Shown here: piece after piece, positions 1-7,680 of the stretch | Layout: every line of letters begins with the position of its first letter | Position numbering within the stretch: position 1 is the stretch's first letter | Assembly (NCBI GenBank): GCA_052386455.1 | Contig: JBQTKD010000057.1 | Coordinates: 35,328-99,327, forward strand | DNA from: JBQTKD01 sp052386455 | GTDB lineage: Bacteria > Actinomycetota > Actinomycetes > Sporichthyales > Sporichthyaceae | Direction of reading: 5' to 3' | DNA: 64,000 nt | The notes under the pieces: generated by a model | The model's input: the letters and a program-made list of their open reading frames with translations, nothing else | Told to the model about the DNA's origin: nothing | Databases searched by the model: none | Translations under genes and position numbers: made by a program

Positions 1-532
1 GCACCTCGACGTCCAGCGCCGCGTACCGCAGCCACGGCTCCGGCAACGGCCGCACCGACCAGTCCGCGGCCGAGTGGCCCTTCTCCAGGGACAGCCCGAG
101 GACCTCGGCGACGATGCTGCCCAGCCCCACGCGTGGGTAGTCCAGCAGCCGCCCGGCCAGTTCGGTGTCGAAGATCGTCGTCGGGCGCAGGCCGAGCTCG
201 GCCAGGCACGGGATGTCCTGGCTGGCGGCGTGCAGCACCCATTCGAGGTCCGAGATGGCCTCGATCAGCGCGGTCAGGTCCGGGACGGCGATCGGGTCGA
301 TCAGGTAGCTGCCGGCGCCCTCGCGGCGCAGTTGGATCAGATAGGCCCGCTGGCCGTACCGGTAGCCGGAGGCGCGCTCGGCGTCCACGGCGATGGGGCC
401 GGTTCCCGCGGCCAACTCCCCTGCTACGCGTTCGAGCGTCGCCAGGTCTTCGACGACGTCCGGAACGCCCGCGGCGGGTTCCAAAAGAGGTGTGAGCTCG
501 CGTTGTTGCGGTTCTTCCGCTGCGGTACTCAC
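1..532 (-). CDS. rnd: Ribonuclease D, 5' part (runs off the window)
   Basis: A 3'-5' exoribonuclease of the DEDD superfamily involved in maturation and turnover of structured RNA. Reading the minus strand from a GTG at 532 gives 177 codons before the window edge. Exo I is visible as VDAERASGYRYGQRAYLIQ, with the catalytic D-x-E pair. Exo II follows (HAASQD, then LAELGL and FDTELAGRLL), and YAALDVE, the start of Exo III, lies near the edge. The C-terminal HRDC domain would be outside the window. In actinobacteria this gene commonly lies near a DUF3000 gene and hemE, as here. No strong Shine-Dalgarno precedes the GTG, so the exact start is less certain than the identity. Confidence 0.9.
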   Translation of the reverse strand, partial: MSTAAEEPQQRELTPLLEPAAGVPDVVEDLATLERVAGELAAGTGPIAVDAERASGYRYGQRAYLIQLRREGAGSYLIDPIAVPDLTALIEAISDLEWVLHAASQDIPCLAELGLRPTTIFDTELAGRLLDYPRVGLGSIVAEVLGLSLEKGHSAADWSVRPLPEPWLRYAALDVEV

Positions 533-804
533 AGGCCTAACCGTAAAGGAGCGTTCACCCCCCGGATCCCTCGCGGTGCTTCCAACGCGCCCAAAAGCCG
601 CCAGGGCCGGCGCGGTGTTCGCTTCGCTCACGGACTCAATCGGCTCGGAATGCGCAAATCCGGTGCTGAGCAGTGCGGCCTCCCCGACCGCGCTGCCCGG
701 CTTTGCGCCTTCGCTCGCCTCAATCGTCCGTCGCTGTCCCGCGGCGACCCTGACGGCTGATTTCCAACGGCGGGCGATGCCCCGCCGGAGGTCTGTGTGG
801 GTGG

Positions 805-1500
805 TTAGTCGATGGCGCGGGCGCGCATGGCCGTGGCGACCATGCCGGCGCGGTCGCCGGTGCCGAGCTTGCGGGCGATGCGGGCCAGGTGGCTCTTGAT
901 GGTGAGCGCGGACAGGCCCATGGCCTCGCCGACGTCGCGGTTGGCGCGGCCCTCGGCCACGTGGCGCAGGACCTCGACCTCGCGGTCGGACAGGCCCAGG
1001 CGGGCGGCGGCGCGGGCGGCCTCGGAGTCGGCGCCGGGAGCGGCGCCGGTGGCGCGGCCGGCGAGGACGCAGCTGCGGATGCGGGCGGCCAAAGCGGCGT
1101 GGGCGGCGCGGGCCGCGTCCTGCTGCGGAACGATCGCGCAGCCGGCCCAGCCGGCGCGCTGCAGTTCGGCCAGGAGCATGATCCCGGAGCCGTCCGGGAG
1201 AAGAGCGTCGGCGATGCAGACCTCGCGGAGACCGGCGGTCCGGGCCCAGGCGCGGGCCTGGAGGACGGTGCCCGCCTCGGCCACGTCGCGGGCGCCGAGG
1301 CTGCGCATCCGGCGGACGCTCATGGCGCGGCGGTACGGGTCTGCGGCGACGACCATCGCGCTGAAGGAGGTCGGGATCTCGGTGGCCGGAACGCGCGGAG
1401 CCTGCGTCGGGGCGCTCTGGCGGGGGACGCGAGGCGCAGGAACCTGCGGGGCGCGCTGGGTCGGCACCTGCGGGGTGAAAGACGGCTGACGGATCGACAC
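805..1500 (-). CDS. LuxR-type helix-turn-helix regulator with degenerate receiver domain
   Basis: Probable DNA-binding transcription regulator of 231 residues. The C-terminal 60 residues are a clear LuxR/NarL HTH (LSDREVEVLRHVAEGRANRD, then LTIKSHLARIARKLG). Ahead of it is a response-regulator-like fold that keeps an Asp at the phosphoacceptor position (IADALLPDGSG) but has lost the acidic pair (AADPY) and the conserved lysine loop, so it is probably not a normal phosphorylated receiver. The N-terminus is a Pro/Gln/Ala-rich tail. I chose the GTG at 1500 because AGGGAG sits about 6 bases upstream. The frame stays open to an ATG at 1623, but that extension lies in AT-rich motif-bearing DNA that looks like a promoter. 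The target is unknown. Confidence 0.85.
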   Translation of the reverse strand: MSIRQPSFTPQVPTQRAPQVPAPRVPRQSAPTQAPRVPATEIPTSFSAMVVAADPYRRAMSVRRMRSLGARDVAEAGTVLQARAWARTAGLREVCIADALLPDGSGIMLLAELQRAGWAGCAIVPQQDAARAAHAALAARIRSCVLAGRATGAAPGADSEAARAAARLGLSDREVEVLRHVAEGRANRDVGEAMGLSALTIKSHLARIARKLGTGDRAGMVATAMRARAID

Positions 1501-1695
1501 CCGAGGCTCCCTGCGATTGAGGCTGTGGCTTGGTTTGCCCTTTAGCTCTCCATCGGTCCGACTAGGGAATCTCTTTAGCTTTTCGGGGGAGTTCTTTACC
1601 AAATTTCCGGCTGTGTCCGACAAACGTGCAGGTCAGCGCTGGAACGACCGTGGTTTTCTTTACCTTTACCTACGACTTGACCAAGTGCTTGACCT
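1501..1695. promoter_or_regulatory. AT-rich upstream region with six CTTTA motifs
   Basis: The spacer between the DUF3000 gene and the LuxR-type gene is much richer in A+T than its surroundings. The pentamer CTTTA occurs at 1540, 1573, 1594, 1658, 1664 and 1694 (last copy ending at 1698, inside the stop of the upstream gene). Read in the direction of the minus-strand LuxR gene it is TAAAG, mostly as GGTAAAG or GCTAAAG. Two copies share the longer form CTTTAGCT. Several spacings are close to whole helical turns. This looks like an operator array for the LuxR-type gene, possibly autoregulatory, but no known consensus is matched. Confidence 0.5.
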
Positions 1696-2310
1696 TTACA
1701 GACCCCGGATCGAGGGGAGTGCGGTCACGCCGGCGACCACCGGAGGCAGCCCGGCGGCGGTGCGGAGCATGTCCACCCAGGCCTGCAGGTGGGCGACCGG
1801 GTCCCCGATCAGGCTCCAGGACGCGCGGATCTCCAGCTCGCCCGCGGGCTCGAAGCCCTCGACGTCGTCGTCTTCGCCCGCCAGGTCTCCGAAGCGGTGC
1901 GACTGAACGCGAGTCACGGTGCCGCTCGGCGCGGACAGCACGACGCCGTGCGCGCGGGCCGCATCGAGCAGCCAGCGCCACGCCACCTCGGGCAGCAGGG
2001 GATCGACCACGAGCTCCGGCTCGAGCTCGGTCCGGATGTAGCTGACGAGCCGCAGCGTGCCGTCCCAGGCCTCGTGCCCGGCCGGATCGCAGAGCAGGAT
2101 GAGCCGGCCGATCGCCAGCTCCTCGTCCTCCGGGTCCCCGGGCAGGCCTGCGCGTACGACGTCCGCCCGGATGGCCGCCGCGTACGGAGCAAGGCGGCCC
2201 GGGGCCGGCGTCTCCTCGACGACCACGTCCGCAGGCGCCGCGAGCGCTCGCAGGGCGGCGGCGGCGGCAACGAACTCCGCCGGAACCTCGGGGTCGGCGG
2301 ACGTTGGCAT
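1696..2310 (-). CDS. DUF3000 family protein
   Basis: Conserved actinobacterial protein of unknown function, 204 residues from the ATG at 2310 (MPTSADPEVPAEFVAAA). The middle has the recognisable block LAPYAAAIRADV, the acidic segment PEDEELAIGRLILLCDPAG, and WDGTLRLVSYIRTELEPE. A C-terminal half around WSLIGDPVAHLQAWVDMLRT follows. No signal peptide, membrane helix or catalytic motif is visible, so it is probably cytosolic. An in-frame ATG at 2349 would add 13 residues, but the shorter form matches the usual start of the family. It sits between rnd, the LuxR-type regulator and hemE, a neighbourhood often kept in actinobacteria. Function cannot be assigned. Confidence 0.85.
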   Translation of the reverse strand: MPTSADPEVPAEFVAAAAALRALAAPADVVVEETPAPGRLAPYAAAIRADVVRAGLPGDPEDEELAIGRLILLCDPAGHEAWDGTLRLVSYIRTELEPELVVDPLLPEVAWRWLLDAARAHGVVLSAPSGTVTRVQSHRFGDLAGEDDDVEGFEPAGELEIRASWSLIGDPVAHLQAWVDMLRTAAGLPPVVAGVTALPSIRGL

Positions 2311-2373
2311 GGGGGCAGGGTAGGCCGGGCCAGAGCGCAACGGGGGCACCTTTCCGGGCGGGTCGCGGGAGGG

Positions 2374-2562
2374 TCAGGCGGCGTCGGGCAGGCGGATCGG
2401 GCTGGGCACCTCGGCCGGGGGCGCGATACCCACGAAGACCGCTGCGCCGCAGGTGGTGCAGGCGTACTCCGGACAGGCGTGGTGCCCGTCGGTGCACTCG
2501 ACCGACGCGAAGAGCCGCTCCTGAGCGCAGTCCGCGCAGTGCAGCGTCGTCTCGTAGTTCAT
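2374..2562 (-). CDS. Small zinc-ribbon-like protein, 62 residues
   Basis: A short cysteine-rich protein starting at the ATG at 2562. It has a CxxC near residue 9 (HCADC), further cysteines at 23 and 30, and a second CxxC at 35-38 (CTTC), plus a His-His pair before Cys30. This pattern fits a structural zinc site of the ribbon type. The C-terminal 20 residues are Pro-rich and probably unstructured. Similar small zinc-ribbon proteins are common next to hemE in actinobacteria, but their role is not known to me. The gene lies divergent to hemE and downstream of nothing on its own strand, so it is probably monocistronic or read towards the DUF3000 gene. A much longer open frame extends upstream of its start, but that is antisense to hemE and is not credible. 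Confidence 0.7.
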   Translation of the reverse strand: MNYETTLHCADCAQERLFASVECTDGHHACPEYACTTCGAAVFVGIAPPAEVPSPIRLPDAA

Positions 2563-2670
2563 GGGAGAACGGTCGCAGGCACCACCGACAGAACTGCGGA
2601 TGACGGGCGGTGTGTCGGGCCCGGACCGCCCGCGGTGGGACGGCAAGAGATTCGTGGGACGATCTGCGCC

Positions 2671-3696
2671 GTGACCGACTCCCTTTTCGTGCGCGCCTGT
2701 CGGCGGGAGCCGGTGGACCGCACCCCGGTGTGGTTCATGCGTCAGGCCGGGCGCTCGCTGCCGGAGTACCGAGCACTGCGCGCGGACGTCGGGATGCTGG
2801 CCGCGTGCAACGACCCGGACCTGGTCGTCGAGATCACCATGCAGCCGATCCGCCGGTACGGCGTGGACGCGGCGATCCTCTTCTCCGACATCGTCGTGCC
2901 GCTGCGCGCGGCGGGGGTGGACCTCGACATCGTCGCCGGGGTCGGCCCGGTCATCGCCGAGCCGATCCGCACCGAGGCGGACCTCGCCCGGCTGCGGCCG
3001 CTGGAGCCGGACGCGGTCGCTTCGGTCGCCAAGGCCGTGCAGGGACTGGTGGCCGAGCTGGGGGAGACCCCGCTGATCGGGTTCGCGGGCGCCCCGTTCA
3101 CGCTGGCCTCCTATCTGGTGGAGGGCGGGCCCTCGCGCACCCACGAGCGCACCAAGGCGCTCATGCTGAACCGCCCAGATCTGTGGGCCGCGCTGCTGGA
3201 CCGCCTCGCGGACATCGCCATCGTCTTCCTGCAGGTGCAGGCCCGCGCTGGAGTCTCCGCGCTGCAGCTGTTCGATTCCTGGGCCGGGGCGCTCACGCCG
3301 CGCGACTACGCGGCGTCCGTCCTGCCCGCGAGCCGCAAGGTGTTCGCCGCCGTGGCGGAGCTCGGGCTGCCGCGCATCCACTTCGGCGTGGGCACCGGAG
3401 AGCTGCTGGGCCTGATGGGAGAGGCGGGCGCGGACGTCGTCGGCGTGGACTGGCGCGTGCCGCTGTCCGTCGCCGCACAGCGCGTAGGTCCGGACCGGGC
3501 GCTGCAGGGCAACCTCGATCCGGCCGTGCTGCTGGCCGGCTGGGACGCCGTCGCCGCGGCAACGGACGAGGTGCTCGCCCAGGCCGCCGGGCTGCCCGGC
3601 CACGTCTTCAACCTCGGGCACGGCGTGCTGCCGAACACCGATCCGGACATGCTGGCGCGGGTCGTCGAGCGGGTCCGGGAGAAGTCCGCGCGTTAG
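2671..3696 (+). CDS. hemE: Uroporphyrinogen III decarboxylase
   Basis: Cytosolic enzyme that removes four acetate carboxyls from uroporphyrinogen III to give coproporphyrinogen III. The product is 341 residues, normal for the family. The N-terminal signature is RTPVWFMRQAGRSLPEYR, with the substrate-binding arginines. The ILFSDIVVPL motif carries the essential aspartate, and FAGAPFTLASYLVEGG and FNLGHGVLPNTDP are further diagnostic blocks. The start is GTG at 2671 (VTDSLFVRACRREP); it lies close to the divergent zinc-ribbon gene. The stop codon overlaps the stop of the convergent exported protein in a shared TTAG. It belongs with hemY and chdC downstream, although two minus-strand genes are interposed. 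Confidence 0.97.
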   Translation: MTDSLFVRACRREPVDRTPVWFMRQAGRSLPEYRALRADVGMLAACNDPDLVVEITMQPIRRYGVDAAILFSDIVVPLRAAGVDLDIVAGVGPVIAEPIRTEADLARLRPLEPDAVASVAKAVQGLVAELGETPLIGFAGAPFTLASYLVEGGPSRTHERTKALMLNRPDLWAALLDRLADIAIVFLQVQARAGVSALQLFDSWAGALTPRDYAASVLPASRKVFAAVAELGLPRIHFGVGTGELLGLMGEAGADVVGVDWRVPLSVAAQRVGPDRALQGNLDPAVLLAGWDAVAAATDEVLAQAAGLPGHVFNLGHGVLPNTDPDMLARVVERVREKSAR

Positions 3697-5006
3697 CGGG
3701 GGTAGATCCGCACGAAGACGTCGTCGTTGCCGTTGACGTCGCCCGCGACGAGATTGCTCGCGCGGGAGCCGAAGACGATCGCGCGGCCGTCGGAACTGAT
3801 CTCCGGGAAGGAACTGCTCGGGCCGTCGGCCTGGGCGCCGCGGGGGGATACGTTCACGCGGCTCACCTCGCCGGTGCGCAGGTCGATGCGGAAGACGTCG
3901 TAGTCGAAGCCGGTGGTGTCGCCGGGGACGAGGTTGGTGGCGGCGGAGAGATACACCAGCACCTGCCCGTCGGCCGACATCGACGGGCCGCCGGAGACGC
4001 CGTTGGACTGGCGGCCTAACGCACCGACGCTGACGCGTCGGGTGGCGCCGGTTTTCAGATCCCGCACGAACACGTCGTCGACCTTGTTGGTGTCGCGGGG
4101 GACGAGGCCGGCGCCCGTGGCGACGAACGCGACGTACCGGCCGTCGTCGCTGACGACCGCGCCGGTGGACTCGTTCTTCGCCTGCTTCGAGCCGCGGTAC
4201 CAGCCGTTGCCGATCGCCTTGGTGCCGCCGAGGCTGACCCGAGTGACCGTGCGCGTCTTCCGGTCGAACACGAAGCAGTCGTTCTTGCGATTGGTGTCGT
4301 CGGGCACGAGGTCGCGCGCGCCCGACGCGAACGCGACGTACCGGCCGTCTCCGGAGATGGTCATGTCGCCGCCGGCAACCTGGCCGAGCCGTTCCCGTTC
4401 GCCGGTGCCGGTGTTGTAGACGAACATGCCGGCGAGGTCCTCGTCGGTCCCGACCGACCGCAGCGGAGTGCCCGCGTTGTAGACCACGAACCGGCCGTCG
4501 CGGCTGATCTGCGGCCCGTCGCCCCCGGTGGTCTCCCGACCGTCGATCGCCGTCGAGAGCCGGATCGTCTTCCCGGTGCGGCGGTCGTGCAGGAAGGCGT
4601 CCGCCTCGTTGTTGGTGTCCTTCGGCACGAGGTTCTTCGCGTCGGAGACGAACGCGACCCAGCGGCCGTCGCCGGAGATCGACGGCGTGAACGAACCGTC
4701 GTCGCCCTGCTTGCCCTTGCTCGACACCGAGACCAGGACGGTCTTCTTCGTCCGCTGGTCCCGGACGAAGACGTCGTTCTGGCCGTTCGCGTCGCCCTTG
4801 ACGAGGTTTTCCGCCGCGGAGTCGAACGCGACGAAGCGGCCGTCTCGGCTGACCGAGGGGGCGTAGCTCTGCCCCTTGGCCGGCTTGTTCTTGGGCGCGA
4901 CGCTGACGACGCTCGTGAGCGCGGCCGCCGGCGCTGCCTCGGCGGAGCTCGCCGTGCTCAGCCCGAGCAGCACCGCGCTCGCGGCGGCGACGCGGGCGAC
5001 GAACAC
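3693..5006 (-). CDS. Exported TolB/PD40-like beta-propeller protein
   Basis: A 437-residue secreted protein. The GTG start at 5006 is preceded by GAGGAG, and residues 1-24 form a signal peptide (hydrophobic core, then SSAEAA before the mature chain). The rest is about seven repeats built on the pattern SxDGRxVAFxSxAxNLVxxDTNxxxDxFVxDxxTG, the WD40-like PD40 type of TolB propellers. The repeated D-x-N-x-x-D loops resemble calcium-binding propeller loops. No enzymatic domain is present, so it may be a binding or structural protein outside the membrane. It lies after the exported DUF4349 protein on the same strand with a 30-base gap, which suggests a two-gene operon. Its stop overlaps that of hemE. 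Confidence 0.8.
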   Translation of the reverse strand: MFVARVAAASAVLLGLSTASSAEAAPAAALTSVVSVAPKNKPAKGQSYAPSVSRDGRFVAFDSAAENLVKGDANGQNDVFVRDQRTKKTVLVSVSSKGKQGDDGSFTPSISGDGRWVAFVSDAKNLVPKDTNNEADAFLHDRRTGKTIRLSTAIDGRETTGGDGPQISRDGRFVVYNAGTPLRSVGTDEDLAGMFVYNTGTGERERLGQVAGGDMTISGDGRYVAFASGARDLVPDDTNRKNDCFVFDRKTRTVTRVSLGGTKAIGNGWYRGSKQAKNESTGAVVSDDGRYVAFVATGAGLVPRDTNKVDDVFVRDLKTGATRRVSVGALGRQSNGVSGGPSMSADGQVLVYLSAATNLVPGDTTGFDYDVFRIDLRTGEVSRVNVSPRGAQADGPSSSFPEISSDGRAIVFGSRASNLVAGDVNGNDDVFVRIYPR

Positions 5007-5036
5007 TTCGGTCTCCTCGGATCGGCTCCTTCGAGA

Positions 5037-6077
5037 TTACTTCGTACCGAGTTGTCCGGCGGTGCGATGACGCCGATACGCGACGAGCAGCACCGGGGAG
5101 AGGACCAGCAGCAGGATTGCGAACGGCAGCAGCGCGCCGAGCACCGTGGCGATCACGGTGACCGAGCCGGTGAACGCGCCCCACCCGTCGTCCAGGCCCG
5201 CGACGAAGCCGGCCTTCTGCTTCTCCTCCGGCGCGGGCGGCGGGGCGGGCTGGTCCTCGGTCTGGAGGTGGACGGTGACCGACGCGAGGTCGGTGCGCTT
5301 CTTCAGGCTCGCCTGCCGCGCCAGCAGTGCCTCGAGTTCGGCCTCGCGGCTCGAGACCTCGGACTCCAGCGCCACGATGTCGCGCAGCGTGCTCGCCCGG
5401 TCCATGAGGACGCGGACGCGCTCGACGCTCTTGCGGGCGCTGGCGATGCGGCTGCGGACGTCGACGACCTGGTCGGTGACGTCGTCCCCGGTGGTGGTGC
5501 GCTCCAGCACCGCGCCGACCTTCTCGATGCGGGCGAGGAAGGACTCGAAGTTCCCCGGCGGGATCCGCAGCTTCAGGTTCGCGCTCGCCGGCTCGCCCGG
5601 GCCACCGCCGGCGCGCTCGGACTTGGCAATGAGGCCGGAGGCGGCGTCCACCGCGGCCTCGATCTGGCTGACGGCCTTCCCGACGTCCTCGACCTCGATG
5701 GTCTGCTCCGCGGTGTAGGCGATGATCCGGCCGTCCAGCGCGGCCTCGTCGACGCTCAACTTGCTCCCGGCGCTGCCCTTGCCGGCGCCCTTCGCGATGT
5801 TCGCCGACTCGGCCTTGGCGGCCGCCTTCTTGGAGACGACTCTGTCGGCCGCGTACGCGCCGCTGGTAGCAGCCGCCGGCGCCTCCGCTGCAGGCGCTTC
5901 CTCGGCGGCGGCCTCCGGCGCGGCCGCCGCGACGGCGTCGGACCCGGACTGCTCGGACAGGGCGCTCGCGGGCTGCGCCACGGGGGAGGAATCCCCGTCG
6001 CTGCCGCACGCGGCGAGCGTGGAGCCCAGCGACAGAACGAGGACGGCGGCGGCGACGCGGGTGGGGGTGAACGGCAT
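5037..6077 (-). CDS. DUF4349 lipoprotein with C-terminal membrane anchor
   Basis: A 346-residue envelope protein. The ATG at 6077 is chosen because GAGGAG precedes it and a lipobox follows at once (LGSTLAAC, Cys about residue 23). An Ala/Pro/Glu-rich linker of about 70 residues leads into a DUF4349 domain. That domain has the ITYTAEQTIEVEDVGKAVSQ-type strand, RIPPGNFESFLARIEKVG, and a long coiled-coil pair (SRIASARKSVERVRVLM to EAELEALLARQASL). A transmembrane helix near the C-terminus (LLPFAILLLVLSPVLLVAY) precedes a short basic tail. The coiled coil and double anchoring suggest a structural or sensory envelope role. The function of DUF4349 is not established. It is divergent from hemY and followed by the propeller gene. 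Confidence 0.85.
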   Translation of the reverse strand: MPFTPTRVAAAVLVLSLGSTLAACGSDGDSSPVAQPASALSEQSGSDAVAAAAPEAAAEEAPAAEAPAAATSGAYAADRVVSKKAAAKAESANIAKGAGKGSAGSKLSVDEAALDGRIIAYTAEQTIEVEDVGKAVSQIEAAVDAASGLIAKSERAGGGPGEPASANLKLRIPPGNFESFLARIEKVGAVLERTTTGDDVTDQVVDVRSRIASARKSVERVRVLMDRASTLRDIVALESEVSSREAELEALLARQASLKKRTDLASVTVHLQTEDQPAPPPAPEEKQKAGFVAGLDDGWGAFTGSVTVIATVLGALLPFAILLLVLSPVLLVAYRRHRTAGQLGTK

Positions 6078-6176
6078 CGGGGGACTCCTCGGAGGGGGAC
6101 GAGGGGGACGAACTGGGCAACTGGGACGCGCGAAACCGGAGAAACGTTCAGGTGGATCACGTGGAAGGCTGAGCCC

Positions 6177-7580
6177 GTGCACGTTGTGGTGGTGGGGGGC
6201 GGGATCGCCGGGCTGGCGGCGGCGTGGTTCCTGCGCGCGTCCGGCGAGCTTGCGAGCCGGGCCATGGGCGCTGTGGGCGTCCGGGTGACGGTGCTCGAGG
6301 GCGCGGCGCGGGTGGGGGGCAAGCTCGCGCTGGGCGAGGTCGCCGGGCTGACCCTCGACGTGGGCGCCGAGGCCCTGCTGGCCCGCCGGCTCGAGGCTCT
6401 CGACCTCGTGCGGGCGGTCGGGCTCGGCGACGACCTGGTGCATCCGCGGACGACGTCGGCCGGGGTCTGGACGCGCGGAAAGATCCGCCCGCTGCCCGCG
6501 GCGCAGGTCATGGGCGTGCCGGCAGCGCCGGGCGACGGCTCCCTGATCGGGATCCTGTCCAAGGCCGGGGCGGCCCGCGTCGCGGGCGACCTGATGCTGC
6601 CGCTCCAGAAACAGTCCGACGTCTCCGTCGCCGCGTTCGTCGGGCAGCGGATGGGCACGGAGGTCGTGCAACGGCTAGTCGACCCGCTGCTCGGCGGGGT
6701 CTACGCCGGCCGCGCCGAGGATCTCTCGATGTTCGCGACGCTTCCGCAGTTGGCCCGCGCGGTGTCCGAGCCGCAGCCGCTGATGACGGTGGCCGCCGAC
6801 GTCCGCGCGAAGGCCGCCACCGGCACCCCGGTGTTCGCGGGGATCGTCGGCGGCGTCGGCCGGCTCCCCGCCCGGCTGGCCGAGGCTTCCGGCGCCGAGG
6901 TGCGCACCGGGGTCGTCGTTCGGGAGTTGCGCCGCACCGAAACCGGTTGGCGGCTGACCGCCGGCCCGACCACCGATCCCGAGCTGATCGACGCCGACGC
7001 CGTCGTGCTCGCCGTGCCCGCTCCCGCGGCCGCGAAGCTGCTTGGCGAGGCCGTGCCCGTCGCGGCCGCCGATCTGGCCGGCGTCGAGTACGCCTCGATG
7101 GCGATCGTCACGCTCGTGTTCCCCGCGGGCGAGGGAGTTCCGGCCCTGCACGGCAGTGGGTTCGTCGTGCCCGCGATCGACGGGCGCACGATCAAGGCGG
7201 TCACCCAGTCGTCGAACAAGTGGGAATGGACGCACCGTGCGGCCGGGGGCCACACGGTGCTGCGCGCCTCGGTCGGGCGCATGGGCGACATCGGCGACCT
7301 CCAGCTGACCGACGAGGAGCTGATCGCCAAGGTGCGGGCCGACCTGAGCCACTCGATCGGGATCTACGCGCATCCGATCGACGCCCGGGTGACCCGCTGG
7401 GGCGGGGCGCTGCCGCAGTACGCCGTCGGGCACCTGGAGCGGGTCGATCGCGTCCGCGCCGCAGTCGAGACGGTCCCCGGGCTGGCTGTGTGCGGGGCGG
7501 TCTACGAGGGCGTCGGGATCGCGGCCTGCATCGCCTCGGCGCAGCGAGCCGTGGCGACGCTGCAGAATGGGGTCATATGA
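6177..7580 (+). CDS. hemY: Coproporphyrinogen III oxidase, protoporphyrinogen-oxidase family
   Basis: FAD-dependent amine-oxidase-fold enzyme (HemY, also called HemG or CgoX). In actinobacteria it oxidises coproporphyrinogen III to coproporphyrin III. The product is 467 residues from GTG at 6177. The dinucleotide motif is VVVVGGGIAGLAAA near the N-terminus, followed by RVGGKL. The FAD-binding C-terminal block is GLAVCGAVYEGVGIAACI, and LVDPLLGGVYAG is a family signature. Between the first helix and VTVLEGAARVGG there are about a dozen extra residues (GELASRAMGAVG) coinciding with a copy of the GAGCTTGCGAG repeat. It is followed after 100 bases by chdC, the next enzyme of the route. Confidence 0.95.
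   Translation: MHVVVVGGGIAGLAAAWFLRASGELASRAMGAVGVRVTVLEGAARVGGKLALGEVAGLTLDVGAEALLARRLEALDLVRAVGLGDDLVHPRTTSAGVWTRGKIRPLPAAQVMGVPAAPGDGSLIGILSKAGAARVAGDLMLPLQKQSDVSVAAFVGQRMGTEVVQRLVDPLLGGVYAGRAEDLSMFATLPQLARAVSEPQPLMTVAADVRAKAATGTPVFAGIVGGVGRLPARLAEASGAEVRTGVVVRELRRTETGWRLTAGPTTDPELIDADAVVLAVPAPAAAKLLGEAVPVAAADLAGVEYASMAIVTLVFPAGEGVPALHGSGFVVPAIDGRTIKAVTQSSNKWEWTHRAAGGHTVLRASVGRMGDIGDLQLTDEELIAKVRADLSHSIGIYAHPIDARVTRWGGALPQYAVGHLERVDRVRAAVETVPGLAVCGAVYEGVGIAACIASAQRAVATLQNGVI
6246..6256 (+). repeat. GAGCTTGCGAG repeat, copy inside hemY
   Basis: One of four identical 11-bp copies in the window. It lies inside the hemY coding region and encodes the start of the extra residues ELASR between the FAD-motif helix and the following strand. 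The reading frame is preserved, so the enzyme is expected to tolerate it. Confidence 0.75.
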
Positions 7581-7582
7581 GC

Positions 7583-7593
7583 GAGCTTGCGAG
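7583..7593 (+). repeat. GAGCTTGCGAG repeat, first copy between hemY and chdC
   Basis: Lies three bases after the hemY stop codon, in the longer context GAGCGAGCTTGCGAGCGAATC. A spurious open frame (7567-7684) reading MSELASE runs through it. Confidence 0.75.
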
Positions 7594-7646
7594 CGAATCG
7601 ATGACACTTCCCGCGAAGCGGATGCGGCCGACCGAGGGGGCCGAGC

Positions 7647-7657
7647 GAGCTTGCGAG
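7647..7657 (+). repeat. GAGCTTGCGAG repeat, second copy between hemY and chdC
   Basis: Second copy in the 100-base spacer, 64 bases after the first in the same orientation, ending about 10 bases before the chdC ribosome-binding site. The pair makes up most of the recognisable content of this spacer. Confidence 0.75.
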
Positions 7658-7680
7658 TCGAGGTCCCGGAGGAAGGTCGC

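Noticed and set aside
533..804. Possible gene between rnd and the LuxR-type regulator
   Set aside because: Open frames there have no start signals and no recognisable sequence. The region is treated as non-coding.
1501..1623. N-terminal extension of the LuxR-type protein to the ATG at 1623
   Set aside because: The segment is AT-rich with regulatory-looking motifs, and a good ribosome-binding site precedes the GTG at 1500.
2374..6120. A 1,248-codon open frame on the minus strand
   Set aside because: It runs antisense through hemE and out of frame through the exported proteins, and has the Arg/Pro/Gly-rich composition of shadow frames in high-GC DNA. Only its last 62 codons (from 2562) are a credible gene.
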